Assembly (NCBI RefSeq): GCF_900103255.1 | Contig: NZ_FMWS01000016.1 | Location: 62,001-126,000 of the forward strand | Reading direction: 5' to 3' | Length of the DNA stretch: 64,000 nucleotides | From: Gilliamella bombi | GTDB lineage: Bacteria; Pseudomonadota; Gammaproteobacteria; Enterobacterales; Orbaceae | In this document: piece after piece, positions 1 to 8,487 of the stretch | Layout of the letters: each line of letters starts with the position of its first letter | Numbering within the stretch: the stretch's first letter is position 1 | The notes under the pieces: generated by a model | Databases searched by the model: none | The model's input: the letters and a program-made list of their open reading frames with translations, nothing else | What the model was told of the DNA's origin: nothing | Position numbers and translations under genes: made by a program

Positions 1-532
1 TGGTGATCAAAAATATGTTAACCAAGCTCCTGAATTTTGGGTATTTTGCGCCGATTTTAATCGTCATTTTCAAATTGATCCAACACTCAATCTTGGCAAA
101 GCAGAGCAGTTATTATTGGGCTGTGTTGATACAGCAATTATGGCTCAAAATGCAGTAATAGCGGCTGAATCCTTAGGACTTGGTGCTGTGTATATTGGTG
201 GACTGCGAAATGATCTTGATAAAGTAACCCAATTACTTAAGTTACCAAAATATGTTCTTCCTCTTTTTGGGCTTTGCCTTGGTTACCCCGATCATAATCC
301 AGAAATAAAACCAAGGTTACCTAAAGAGCTTCTCTTTTTTGAAAACCAATATCAACCACTTGATCATGCAACTTTAGCAAAATATGATACCCAAATAGGT
401 GATTACTATCAAAACCGTAGTACTAATCAAAAAACCGGTGGTTGGAGTGATAAAATTGCAAATACAATAAATAATGAACAACGTGATTTTATTTTAGATT
501 ATTTACATAAACAAGGATGGATCACAAAATGA
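1..532 (+). CDS. nfsA: Oxygen-insensitive NADPH nitroreductase NfsA (3' part)
   Basis: The gene enters from the left edge; the frame is open from base 2, so about 176 C-terminal residues are present out of roughly 240 usual for NfsA. The family is an FMN-dependent flavoreductase that reduces nitroaromatics and quinones with NADPH in the cytoplasm. The visible part follows the E. coli protein almost segment by segment: APEFWVFCADF near the left edge, then AEQLLLG, AESLGLGAVYIGGLRN, LPLFGLCLGYP and the C-terminal FILDYLHKQGW. The TTG at 116 is internal, not a start. The stop overlaps the next gene as ATGA. The identity is seen in the sequence; the substrate is inferred from the family. Confidence 0.93.
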   Translation, partial: GDQKYVNQAPEFWVFCADFNRHFQIDPTLNLGKAEQLLLGCVDTAIMAQNAVIAAESLGLGAVYIGGLRNDLDKVTQLLKLPKYVLPLFGLCLGYPDHNPEIKPRLPKELLFFENQYQPLDHATLAKYDTQIGDYYQNRSTNQKTGGWSDKIANTINNEQRDFILDYLHKQGWITK

Positions 533-1692
533 AAAATAACCATTACCAATTAGATAAAGTCGTTATACTTAGCCGTCATGGTATTCGTACGCCATTGCAA
601 AATACTTTACAGTTTTTAGAAAAAGTTACTCCCTTTAAATGGCCTAAATGGGATCATCCATATGGTTATTTGACCACTCGTGGTGGAATATTAGAAGTTT
701 ATTTTGGCCGCTATTTATCGACTTGGCTTGAAAAACACAATATAAAATTATCAAAACATAATACTGAATTATTCGTGTATTCTAATAGTCTGCAAAGAAC
801 TGTCGCGACCGCTCAATTTATGACAGCTGGTGCCTTTGCTGGGTATGATATTCCTATTCATCATAAATATGCCATTGAAAAAATGGATCCGATTTTCGAT
901 CCTAGCTTGCAAGACGATTCAACTGAGTTTAAAAATGCGGTATTGCGTGATATTGAAGAAGCTGACAAAGCAGCCAATATTTTTAAAAGCCTAGCACCAG
1001 CTTATGAAATCCTTTCCGATATTTTGGATTATAAGCATTCAAAATTATATGCTGAATATAAATGCGATTTAGCCGATATTCCATCCGAACTTTATTTTAA
1101 AAAACATGAAGAACCAGCACTCCTTGGACCACTTGCGATAGGTATTTCAGCCGTTGATGCATTCTTATTGCAATACTATTCAGCCTTTCCAAAAGAACAA
1201 ATTGCATGGGGTAGACTGACTAGCCAAGAGCAGTGGCAACAAATTAGCGCAATTCGTAATCAATATATAAATTTAGTTTGCCATTCTAAGACACTTGCCA
1301 AACATTCAGCGGCACTTATTATCAACATGATAAACGATCTTATGCTACAAGATAGTAAAGTCAATTTACTTGTTGGACACGATAGTACCATCGCTTCATT
1401 ACTGGGTGCATTAGACTTTAAAGACTACCAACTACCAAATCAATTTGAAATAACCCCAATTGGTGGAAAAGTAGCTTTACAGCGTTTTCGTCACCTATCT
1501 ACAGGCGAATACTTTTTTAAAGCCGAATATATTTATCAAAGTTTTGAACAACTCCATAACGGGCTAGCACTTGATGACAATAATTTACCACAACATTATC
1601 AACTTCATTTGGAAAATGCTTCTGTTAATAATGATGGTTATTATTATTGGTCAGATTTTGAGGAACGAATAAAATCAATTAAAACTAGGTAA
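529..1692 (+). CDS. Histidine acid phosphatase (glucose-1-phosphatase/phytase-like), no signal peptide
   Basis: This is a branch-2 histidine phosphatase of 387 residues. The phosphate-binding loop RHGIRTP lies at about residue 16 and supplies the nucleophilic His. The C-terminal proton-donor motif GHDST lies near residue 284. Relatives such as Agp and AppA are periplasmic and remove phosphate from sugar phosphates or phytate. Here the protein begins MKNNHYQLDKVV and goes straight into the catalytic strand, with no hydrophobic export signal, so it should be cytoplasmic unless exported another way. I chose the ATG at 529 because it overlaps the nfsA stop (ATGA) and has AAGGA upstream; an ATG at 517 lacks a spaced ribosome site. 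The substrate is not known; sugar phosphate is a guess supported only by the sugar genes downstream. Confidence 0.8.
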   Translation: MKNNHYQLDKVVILSRHGIRTPLQNTLQFLEKVTPFKWPKWDHPYGYLTTRGGILEVYFGRYLSTWLEKHNIKLSKHNTELFVYSNSLQRTVATAQFMTAGAFAGYDIPIHHKYAIEKMDPIFDPSLQDDSTEFKNAVLRDIEEADKAANIFKSLAPAYEILSDILDYKHSKLYAEYKCDLADIPSELYFKKHEEPALLGPLAIGISAVDAFLLQYYSAFPKEQIAWGRLTSQEQWQQISAIRNQYINLVCHSKTLAKHSAALIINMINDLMLQDSKVNLLVGHDSTIASLLGALDFKDYQLPNQFEITPIGGKVALQRFRHLSTGEYFFKAEYIYQSFEQLHNGLALDDNNLPQHYQLHLENASVNNDGYYYWSDFEERIKSIKTR

Positions 1693-1786
1693 TTAACCAT
1701 TAGGTTATCTAATTTTTCCTATCTAACTGGGATTAAACAAGTTAATAATAAAAAGTTAAGCTAATTCTAATTAATAAAAAATTCCT

Positions 1787-1824
1787 TGTCAAAAAGTTTC
1801 AGGTAAATATACGTTTTAGTATAA
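1787..1824 (-). repeat. 38-bp intergenic repeat, copy A (inverted)
   Basis: On the minus strand this reads TTATACTAAAACG, then ATTTACCTGAAACTTTTTG and ACA. It matches copies at 2028, 37145 and 54784 at most positions. It faces copy B, so the two form the ends of a 279-bp segment. Confidence 0.85.
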
Positions 1825-1893
1825 ATGTCAATTGTTTAGCTTACTTAAATCATAGTCAATTACAATAGACCAAATAGAGTGTAGATAGATAAG

Positions 1894-1909
1894 ATGTAAT
1901 CGTTTTCAA
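1894..1909 (+). promoter_or_regulatory. GalR/LacI-family operator, distal
   Basis: ATGTAATCGTTTTCAA fits the GalR-type pattern TGTAANCGNTTNCA at every fixed position. It lies 191 bp upstream of a second site, a geometry that would allow repression by DNA looping. Binding is inferred. Confidence 0.55.
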
Positions 1910-2027
1910 TAATTAATTGCATTTTATTTGTTTTATTTTATTTTTATTCCAATTAATTATTTTAAACCTCCTATCTAGTAGATTACCGATCTTTAATTTG
2001 CACTATTGTCATCATAAAATACAAAAA

Positions 2028-2065
2028 TTATACTCAAACACATATTTACCTGAAACTTTTTAACA
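2028..2065 (+). repeat. 38-bp intergenic repeat, copy B
   Basis: Begins TTATACTCAAACACATA and ends TTACCTGAAACTTTTTAACA. It is nearly identical to the solo copies at 37145 and 54784 and is inverted relative to copy A. Confidence 0.85.
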
Positions 2066-2084
2066 AAAATTAATTTAATATCAA

Positions 2085-2100
2085 ATGTAATCGATTTCAT
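2085..2100 (+). promoter_or_regulatory. GalR/LacI-family operator, proximal
   Basis: ATGTAATCGATTTCAT is a near-perfect palindrome around TCGA and fits TGTAANCGNTTNCA exactly. It abuts the CRP site, so a repressor here could interfere with CRP or polymerase at the lacY promoter. Confidence 0.65.
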
Positions 2101-2101
2101 A

Positions 2102-2123
2102 AAATGTTATCTAGATCACTTTT
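2102..2123 (+). promoter_or_regulatory. CRP (cAMP receptor protein) site of the lacY-gal promoter
   Basis: Half sites TGTTA and TCACT are separated by the six bases TCTAGA, with AA-rich and TT-rich flanks, giving 20 of 22 matches to the CRP consensus. The centre (2112.5) is about 41 bp upstream of the start site implied by TATTAT at 2142-2147, which is the class II arrangement in which CRP overlaps the -35 region. Function is inferred. Confidence 0.7.
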
Positions 2124-2239
2124 TCAAAATTATTTTAGTGCTATTATCGCCTCAACAAATAACTTACCTATTCATATACATACAGAAGTTTTTTTAAATG
2201 ATTGTGTGGTCATTTAAAGCCTAACAAAGGAAGTTCATT

Positions 2240-3514
2240 ATGAATCAAAAAATAAAGTCATCACTAAGTAATAAGAATTATTGGATATTCAGTCTCTACT
2301 TCTTTCTGTACTTTTTTATTATGGGAGCATACTGCCCTTTTTTTCCCGTTTGGCTAAAAATGAACGGACTTGATGAGGCAAATACTGGGTACGTTTTTTC
2401 ATTTATTTCACTATTTGCGCTTTTTTTTCAACCCTTGTTCGGGTTAATTTCTGATAAACTAGGATTAAAAAAACACCTTCTTTGGGTTATCACACTTCTT
2501 CTTGTACTATTTGGTCCATTTTTTATCTTCGTTTTAGGGCCATTACTCAAATTAAATGTCACCTTGGGCGCAATTGTTGGAGGGCTTTATCTTGGTATGG
2601 TATTTAGTGGTGGGGCACCAGCTATTGAAGCACTTGTCGAAAAAATAAGTCGACGTAGTGGTTTTGAATTTGGTCGCTGTCGCATGTTTGGCTGTTTTGG
2701 TTGGGCTATATGTGCTTCGTTTGTTGGAATTATGATTTCTAAAGATGTCAATGCCGTTTTTTGGTTATGTTCTGGATTTGCATTGATTCTTTTAATTTTA
2801 GTTAAAATCGCCGATCCTGCAAAAACCACAACGACTGAAGTTGTTGAGCAAATGGGATTAAATAAACCAAAGCCATTCAATCTAAAACTTGCCCTTGATT
2901 TACTTAGTATGCGTAAAACATGGTTTTTCATGCTTTACATTGTTGGGGTTGCTTGTACTTATGATGTATTTGATCAACAATTTGCAAACTTTTTCACCTC
3001 ATTTTTTACTAACGAACAAGTGGGTCGTGAAGCTTTCGGCTATGTAACTACGCTTGGTGAATTTTTAAATGCCACTGTGATGTTTTTTGCTCCTCTGATT
3101 GTAATGAAATTAGGCAGTAAAAATACATTACTCATTGCTGGTGCTATCATGTCCATTCGTATTACTGGCTCAGCATTTGCCAGCACAGCTGTTGAAGTGG
3201 TGATATTAAAAACGCTACATATGTTCGAAGCACCTTTATTACTTGTCGGTGCATTTAAATATATTACTAAACACTTCCCTATTCACTTATCAGCAACTGT
3301 TTACTTAATTGCATTTTGTTTTGCAAAACAATTATCTATCATGTTTATGTCCACTTTTGCGGGGTTAATGTATGTTAAAATAGGTTTCGAAGGAGCATAT
3401 TTAATCCTTGGCTTAATCGCATTGAGTTTTACGCTTATTTCATCCTTTACATTATCAGGGCGCGGACCATGGGATCTGTGGAAACATAACAACAGTGAAG
3501 AGTCTGAAAATTAG
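2240..3514 (+). CDS. lacY: Lactose/galactoside:H+ symporter (LacY family)
   Basis: This 424-residue, 12-helix major facilitator protein aligns along its whole length with E. coli LacY (417). The sugar- and proton-coupling residues are all in place: the Glu of [12 protein letters not shown] and the Arg of [10 protein letters not shown], the two Asp of TYDVFDQQ near residue 240, Glu of TTLGEFLNA near 270, Arg of IMSIRITGS near 306, and His and Glu of [10 protein letters not shown] near 325. It imports a galactoside with a proton across the inner membrane. Close relatives RafB and CscB take raffinose or sucrose, so the exact sugar is uncertain. It heads the galETKM cluster, behind GalR-like and CRP-like sites. 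No beta- or alpha-galactosidase gene is in the window. The start has AAGGAAG upstream. Confidence 0.85.
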   Translation: MNQKIKSSLSNKNYWIFSLYFFLYFFIMGAYCPFFPVWLKMNGLDEANTGYVFSFISLFALFFQPLFGLISDKLGLKKHLLWVITLLLVLFGPFFIFVLGPLLKLNVTLGAIVGGLYLGMVFSGGAPAIEALVEKISRRSGFEFGRCRMFGCFGWAICASFVGIMISKDVNAVFWLCSGFALILLILVKIADPAKTTTTEVVEQMGLNKPKPFNLKLALDLLSMRKTWFFMLYIVGVACTYDVFDQQFANFFTSFFTNEQVGREAFGYVTTLGEFLNATVMFFAPLIVMKLGSKNTLLIAGAIMSIRITGSAFASTAVEVVILKTLHMFEAPLLLVGAFKYITKHFPIHLSATVYLIAFCFAKQLSIMFMSTFAGLMYVKIGFEGAYLILGLIALSFTLISSFTLSGRGPWDLWKHNNSEESEN

Positions 3515-3559
3515 CAGACACTCACTATAACTATTATTAAACTAGATGAAGGTTTTATT

Positions 3560-4576
3560 ATGAAAATATTAGTAACTGGTGGTTGTGGATATATAGGAAG
3601 TCACACATGTGTTCAACTAATTAAATCTGGCTACACACCAATTATTATTGATAATTTGTTTAACAGTAAAGCATCAGTACTAGTTAGAATACAAAAAATT
3701 ACTGGGCAATCCGTCATTTTTTATCAAGGCGATGTATGCGATGAAAAACTATTAACTAAGATTTTTTCAGAACATGACATTAAAGCGGTGATCCATTTTG
3801 CTGGTTTAAAAGCAGTCGGTGAATCAGTCCACAAACCGCTAGAATATTATGAAAACAATGTCTACGGCAGTATCGTACTTATGAAAGCAATGCGAGCTGC
3901 TGGCGTTAAACAGTTAGTATTTAGTTCGTCGGCCACTGTCTATGGCGAATTAGCCCCTGTTCCTTATGTTGAAACATTACCACAAGGTTTACCTACTAGT
4001 CCGTATGGAAAAAGTAAATTAATGGTTGAGCAATGTATTATGGACTTAGCCGTTGCTGAGCCCGATTGGTCACTAACTTTACTACGTTATTTTAATCCTG
4101 TTGGAGCCCATCCAAGTGGATTAATGGGCGAAGACCCACTTGGTGTTCCTAATAATCTTATGCCTTATATTACCCAAGTTGCTGTAGGCAAAAGAGAGTC
4201 ATTAGCTGTTTTTGGTAATGATTATCCAACAATTGATGGAACTTGCGTTCGTGATTTTATACATGTTGTTGATTTGGCCGATGGGCATATCGCTGCACTC
4301 AAAACCGATCAAAACAAAGCTGGTGTGCATATTTACAATTTAGGCTCAGGTGTTGGTTATAGCGTATTACAAGTCATTAAAGCTTTTGAAAAAGCATCAG
4401 GAAAACCTCTTAATTGGCACTTTGCCCCAAGACGAGCAGGTGATTTACCAGCATTCTGGGCTGATGCTAATAAAGCTGAGCAAATATTAGGTTGGAAAAC
4501 CAAACTCACGCTTGATGACATGGTAAAAGATTCATGGAATTGGCAATCAAATAACCCTCAAGGCTATCCTGATTAA
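3560..4576 (+). CDS. galE: UDP-glucose 4-epimerase GalE
   Basis: GalE interconverts UDP-galactose and UDP-glucose using bound NAD and closes the Leloir cycle. At 338 residues it is the same length as E. coli GalE. The NAD-binding glycine loop [10 protein letters not shown] is at residues 6-15, the catalytic Ser/Thr lies in FSSSATVYG near 124, and the YGKSK pair (Tyr149, Lys153) is present. It lies 45 bp behind the permease and 44 bp ahead of galT in one strand, which fits a single operon. Start ATG follows GATGAAGG. Confidence 0.95.
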   Translation: MKILVTGGCGYIGSHTCVQLIKSGYTPIIIDNLFNSKASVLVRIQKITGQSVIFYQGDVCDEKLLTKIFSEHDIKAVIHFAGLKAVGESVHKPLEYYENNVYGSIVLMKAMRAAGVKQLVFSSSATVYGELAPVPYVETLPQGLPTSPYGKSKLMVEQCIMDLAVAEPDWSLTLLRYFNPVGAHPSGLMGEDPLGVPNNLMPYITQVAVGKRESLAVFGNDYPTIDGTCVRDFIHVVDLADGHIAALKTDQNKAGVHIYNLGSGVGYSVLQVIKAFEKASGKPLNWHFAPRRAGDLPAFWADANKAEQILGWKTKLTLDDMVKDSWNWQSNNPQGYPD

Positions 4577-4620
4577 TAATACATTTTATAAAACATACAA
4601 AATTAACAGAAGAGGCAAAA

Positions 4621-5670
4621 ATGGATATTTTTAACCCAGTTGACCATCCTCATCGTCGTTACAACCCATTAACCAATCAATGGGTACTTGTTTCACCACA
4701 TAGGGCAAAACGCCCATGGCAAGGACAACAAGAAGTATTAAACGAAGAGCAAAAACCAAGTTATGATCCAACTTGCTTTTTGTGCCCAGGAAATAAACGG
4801 GTAACAGGAGATATCAACCCCCAATATAAGGGAACATTTGTTTTTACTAATGATTTTGCAGCATTAATGAAAAATACTCCAGAATCACCAAAAAACGCCG
4901 ATCCTTTATTCCAAATGCAAAGCGCAAAAGGTACTAGTCGAGTTATCTGTTTTTCACCCGATCACAGTAAAACATTACCTGAACTTGATTTACCTGCAAT
5001 TGAAGGAGTAATTAAAACTTGGATAGAACAGCAACAGGAGTTGGGTGAAAACTATCCTTGGGTACAAGTGTTTGAAAACAAAGGATCAGCAATGGGGTGC
5101 TCTAACCCTCATCCACATGGACAAGTTTGGGCAAATAGCTTTTTACCAAATGAGATTGCGCGTGAAGATCTAAATATGCGTAATTACTTTGAAAAATATC
5201 ATCGCAATTTATTGGTTGATTATGCTGAAAAGGAACTTATTAATCGTGAGCGAATCGTTGTAGAAACTAAGTATTGGCTTGCCGTTGTTCCTTTTTGGGC
5301 AATATGGCCATTTGAAACATTATTATTACCAAAAATTCACATTCCACAATTAACCCAATTAAATGACAAACAACAAAGTGATTTAGCAATTGCGCTCAAA
5401 AAATTAACGAGTCGCTACGATAATTTATTTCATTGCTCTTTCCCATACTCTATGGGCTGGCATGGTGCGCCATTTATGCAAGATAAAAATGATTATTGGC
5501 AAGTACATGCACATTTTTATCCCCCTTTATTACGTTCCGCCACAGTAAAAAAATTTATGGTAGGTTACGAAATGTTAGCCGAAGTACAACGTGATTTAAC
5601 CCCAGAGCAAGCAGCTGAAAGGTTACGTAACGTTAGTGATGTGCATTATAAAGACAAAAAGGATAAATAG
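4621..5670 (+). CDS. galT: Galactose-1-phosphate uridylyltransferase GalT
   Basis: GalT exchanges UMP between UDP-glucose and galactose-1-phosphate. The 349 residues match the E. coli length of 348. The zinc ligands are visible as CFLC (Cys52, Cys55), and the active-site NPHPHGQ places the uridylylated His at residue 166. The ribosome site AGAGGCAAAA precedes the ATG. The stop directly abuts the galK start with no gap, so galT and galK are probably translationally coupled. Confidence 0.96.
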   Translation: MDIFNPVDHPHRRYNPLTNQWVLVSPHRAKRPWQGQQEVLNEEQKPSYDPTCFLCPGNKRVTGDINPQYKGTFVFTNDFAALMKNTPESPKNADPLFQMQSAKGTSRVICFSPDHSKTLPELDLPAIEGVIKTWIEQQQELGENYPWVQVFENKGSAMGCSNPHPHGQVWANSFLPNEIAREDLNMRNYFEKYHRNLLVDYAEKELINRERIVVETKYWLAVVPFWAIWPFETLLLPKIHIPQLTQLNDKQQSDLAIALKKLTSRYDNLFHCSFPYSMGWHGAPFMQDKNDYWQVHAHFYPPLLRSATVKKFMVGYEMLAEVQRDLTPEQAAERLRNVSDVHYKDKKDK

Positions 5671-6828
5671 ATGAACGCATTAATCAAAGCAACTACACAA
5701 GCATTTGAATCTAAATTTGATTATAAACCCGATACACTTATACAAGCCCCCGGTCGTGTAAATTTGATTGGCGAGCATACCGATTATAATGATGGTTTTG
5801 TTTTACCTTGTGCTATCGATTATCAAACGATAATAAGTTGTCACAAACGTTCAGATAATCTTGTTCGAGTTATTGCGGTTGATTATGATAATCAACAAGA
5901 TGAATTTTCTTTAGATTCTCCTATTGAAAAACATCCAGATTATATGTGGGCTAACTACATACGTGGGGTGGTAAAGCACTTAAAAAAATATGCAAATAAT
6001 ATCCATGGCGTCGATTTTGCTATTAGTGGAAACGTTCCTCAAGGAGCAGGACTAAGTTCATCAGCATCTCTAGAGGTTGCGGTAGCTAAAATGTTCCAAG
6101 TTCTTTATAACTTGGCTTTAGATGGCACCAAGTTAGCCCTAATTGGTCAAGAGGCCGAAAACCAATTTGTTGGTTGCAATTGTGGCATCATGGATCAACT
6201 AATATCTTCCCTTGGACAAAGCCAACATGCATTATTAATTGATTGTCGTTCATTAGAAGTTAAACCAGTCTCAATTCCTAAAGATTTTGCTGTAGTTATC
6301 ATCAATTCAAATATCAAACGAGGATTAGTTGATAGTGAATATAATACTCGACGTAAACAGTGTGAAGCAGCAGCACAAGCCCTTGGGGTAAAAGCCTTAA
6401 GAGACGCGTCCTTAACTGAATTACAACATATTGAAAAAACGCTCGATCCAATTGTCTTTAAACGAGCTCATCATGTAATCACTGAAAATGAGCGCACACT
6501 AAAGGCAGCACAAGCTCTTACAGATGGTGATTATAAATTATTATCAAAACTCATGGCACAGAGTCACAATTCAATGCGTGATGATTTTGAAATTACAGTC
6601 CCCGCTATTGATTATCTAGTTGAAATAATTCACGGTGTAATTGGTGAACAAGGCGGTGTTCGCATGACAGGCGGTGGCTTTGGTGGTTGTGTTGTGGCAA
6701 TAGTACCAAAAGATAAAGTTGATGCTGTTAAAACCGTTGTTAGCGATAGTTATGCTAAAAAATTTGGTATTAAAGAAGATTTTTATGTCTGTAAACCAAG
6801 TGAAGGAGCACACGCGATATGCCTATAA
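5671..6828 (+). CDS. galK: Galactokinase GalK
   Basis: GalK phosphorylates galactose at C1 with ATP and is the entry enzyme of the Leloir pathway once galactose is inside. The 385 residues (E. coli 382) carry the GHMP kinase signatures: [15 protein letters not shown] near residue 28, the ATP loop [11 protein letters not shown] near 125, and [12 protein letters not shown] near 335. It starts on the base after the galT stop, and its end overlaps galM by 10 bases. Confidence 0.96.
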   Translation: MNALIKATTQAFESKFDYKPDTLIQAPGRVNLIGEHTDYNDGFVLPCAIDYQTIISCHKRSDNLVRVIAVDYDNQQDEFSLDSPIEKHPDYMWANYIRGVVKHLKKYANNIHGVDFAISGNVPQGAGLSSSASLEVAVAKMFQVLYNLALDGTKLALIGQEAENQFVGCNCGIMDQLISSLGQSQHALLIDCRSLEVKPVSIPKDFAVVIINSNIKRGLVDSEYNTRRKQCEAAAQALGVKALRDASLTELQHIEKTLDPIVFKRAHHVITENERTLKAAQALTDGDYKLLSKLMAQSHNSMRDDFEITVPAIDYLVEIIHGVIGEQGGVRMTGGGFGGCVVAIVPKDKVDAVKTVVSDSYAKKFGIKEDFYVCKPSEGAHAICL

Positions 6829-7820
6829 CGCAAATTATTGAACTGTCCAATAAACAAGGAATGCAAATAAAACTTTCAAACTGGGGAGCTACATGGCTTT
6901 CCTGTGAATTGCCCGTTAATGGACAGACTCGTGAAGTGCTACTCGGCTGTCGCTCACTTGAACAATACCAACAACAGGATGCCTATTTAGGTGCTACAAT
7001 AGGCCGATATGCTAACCGTATTGCCAATGCTACTATTAATATTGACAATAAACAATATCATCTCACTGCGAATCAAGGTGTAAATCAGTTACACGGCGGA
7101 AAATTAGGCTTCGATAAACAATTATGGTTAATTCAATCTTGCTCCGATCAGCAAGTGACCTTCCATCTAATTTCACTTGATGGTGATCAAGGTTTTCCTG
7201 GTGAGCTGAATGTAACAGTAACGTATAAACTCACCGATGACAATCAAGTAATTATATTGTTTAATGCAACTACTACAAAAACTACGCCAGTAAATTTGAC
7301 TAATCATGCTTACTTTAATCTAGATGGCGAAATAAGCAAAGATGTACTTAATCACAGATTAAAAGTAAATGCTAACTGTTATTTGCCAGTTAATGCCAAT
7401 GGTATCCCTAATAAGGATTTAGTTAGTGTTGCCATGCACGATATGGATTTACGTCAACCAAAACTTTTATCGGAAAAACTACTTGAAAGCGCAGAAAGGC
7501 AAATAACTGGTGGTTATGATCATGCTTATTTATTAGATAAAACCAAAGTGATAGCCGCTCAGCTCATTTCATCTGATAAAAAAGTAACAATGAATGTTAC
7601 TACAACCAAACCGTCATTACAGATTTATACAGGTAACTTTTTACAACATACACCAAACCGGCATAATGGTGAATATGGAAATTTTGCTGGCATAGCATTA
7701 GAAAGCCAATTTTTACCAGACAGCCCTAATCATCCTGACTGGCCACAACCAAGCTGCTTTTTACAACCAGAACAAATATATGAACATTACACTGCTTACC
7801 AATTTTTTATAAATCAATAA
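6819..7820 (+). CDS. galM: Aldose 1-epimerase (mutarotase) GalM
   Basis: GalM interconverts alpha and beta galactose, supplying the alpha form for GalK, and is useful when the sugar is released as the beta anomer. At 333 residues it is slightly shorter than E. coli GalM (346). Catalytic residues are recognisable: His in TNHAYFNL near residue 163 and the general base Glu in GIALESQF near 295. The 10-base overlap with galK, with GAAGGA inside galK as ribosome site, marks it as the last gene of the lacY-gal cluster. No clear T-rich terminator follows. Confidence 0.93.
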   Translation: MPITQIIELSNKQGMQIKLSNWGATWLSCELPVNGQTREVLLGCRSLEQYQQQDAYLGATIGRYANRIANATINIDNKQYHLTANQGVNQLHGGKLGFDKQLWLIQSCSDQQVTFHLISLDGDQGFPGELNVTVTYKLTDDNQVIILFNATTTKTTPVNLTNHAYFNLDGEISKDVLNHRLKVNANCYLPVNANGIPNKDLVSVAMHDMDLRQPKLLSEKLLESAERQITGGYDHAYLLDKTKVIAAQLISSDKKVTMNVTTTKPSLQIYTGNFLQHTPNRHNGEYGNFAGIALESQFLPDSPNHPDWPQPSCFLQPEQIYEHYTAYQFFINQ

Positions 7821-7942
7821 CTTGTTTGACTTAATTATTGCTGTATATTAATAATATCTAGCTTTTTCATATTTACATTACTAGAAATCTAACAAATTGA
7901 GCAAAAGAATTTTGCATGGTTAAACTAACAATCCTAAGTAAA

Positions 7943-7972
7943 ATTAGGTATGATACAGTCATCATACCTAAT
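7943..7972 (+). promoter_or_regulatory. Perfect 12-bp dyad ahead of coaD
   Basis: Arms ATTAGGTATGAT and ATCATACCTAAT match exactly around the 6-base centre ACAGTC and end 14 bases before the coaD ATG. No T-run follows, so it is not a normal terminator. The left arm includes TATGAT (7949-7954), a possible -10 box, which makes an operator for an unknown regulator plausible; a 5'-UTR hairpin is the alternative. Confidence 0.5.
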
Positions 7973-7986
7973 GGATAATATTAAAT

Positions 7987-8475
7987 ATGAAAAGCAAAAG
8001 TTTAACTGCTATTTTCCCGGGTACTTTTGATCCCATTACTAATGGTCATATTGATCTTGTTACACGAGCTTCGTTACTGTTTCCTCGATTAATTGTTGCT
8101 ATTGCCGAAAATCCTAATAAAAAAACACTCTTTACTCTAGAAGAACGCGTAAATTTAGCGTCAACAGCAGTTGAACATTTACTCAATGTCGAAGTTATTG
8201 GCTTTGACAATTTAATGGCTAATTTTGCACAAACCCATAATGCCACAGTTATCGTTCGAGGCGTTCGTACAACACACGATTTTGAATACGAAAGGCAACT
8301 TGCCGAAATGAATCGTGCATTAAAATCTGATTTAGACACTATCTTTTTAATGCCATCAATTGCAATGGGATTTATTTCATCGACAATAGTAAAAGATGTT
8401 GCCTACCATGGCGGTGATATAACAAATTTAGTACCACTACATGTCAAAACAGCTTTATTAAAACGCTTAACATAA
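7987..8475 (+). CDS. coaD: Phosphopantetheine adenylyltransferase CoaD
   Basis: CoaD joins AMP from ATP to 4'-phosphopantetheine, the penultimate step of coenzyme A synthesis. The 162 residues (E. coli 159) show the nucleotidyltransferase motif FPGTFDPITNGH at residues 10-21 and the second motif ISSTIVKD near 128. It stands between galM and rlmD with its own upstream dyad, so it is probably transcribed separately from the gal genes. The start has only a weak purine stretch upstream. Confidence 0.95.
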   Translation: MKSKSLTAIFPGTFDPITNGHIDLVTRASLLFPRLIVAIAENPNKKTLFTLEERVNLASTAVEHLLNVEVIGFDNLMANFAQTHNATVIVRGVRTTHDFEYERQLAEMNRALKSDLDTIFLMPSIAMGFISSTIVKDVAYHGGDITNLVPLHVKTALLKRLT

Positions 8476-8487
8476 ATAAAAACGTCT

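Larger units (their letters stand above)
1787..2065. mobile_element. Possible MITE-like element bounded by inverted 38-bp repeats
   Basis: Two copies of the 38-bp repeat lie in opposite orientation at the ends of a 279-bp AT-rich, non-coding segment. That layout resembles a non-autonomous miniature element. No transposase is present, no convincing target-site duplication is visible, and two other copies in the window are solo, so a chance pair of intergenic repeats is also possible. Confidence 0.35.
1693..2239. other. Long intergenic region ahead of lacY
   Basis: The 547 bases between the phosphatase and the permease contain no credible ORF. They hold an inverted pair of the 38-bp repeat (1787-1824 and 2028-2065), two GalR-type operators (1894-1909, 2085-2100), a near-consensus CRP site (2102-2123) and a -10-like TATTAT at 2142-2147. 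The rest is AT-rich sequence without structure I can name. Confidence 0.8.
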
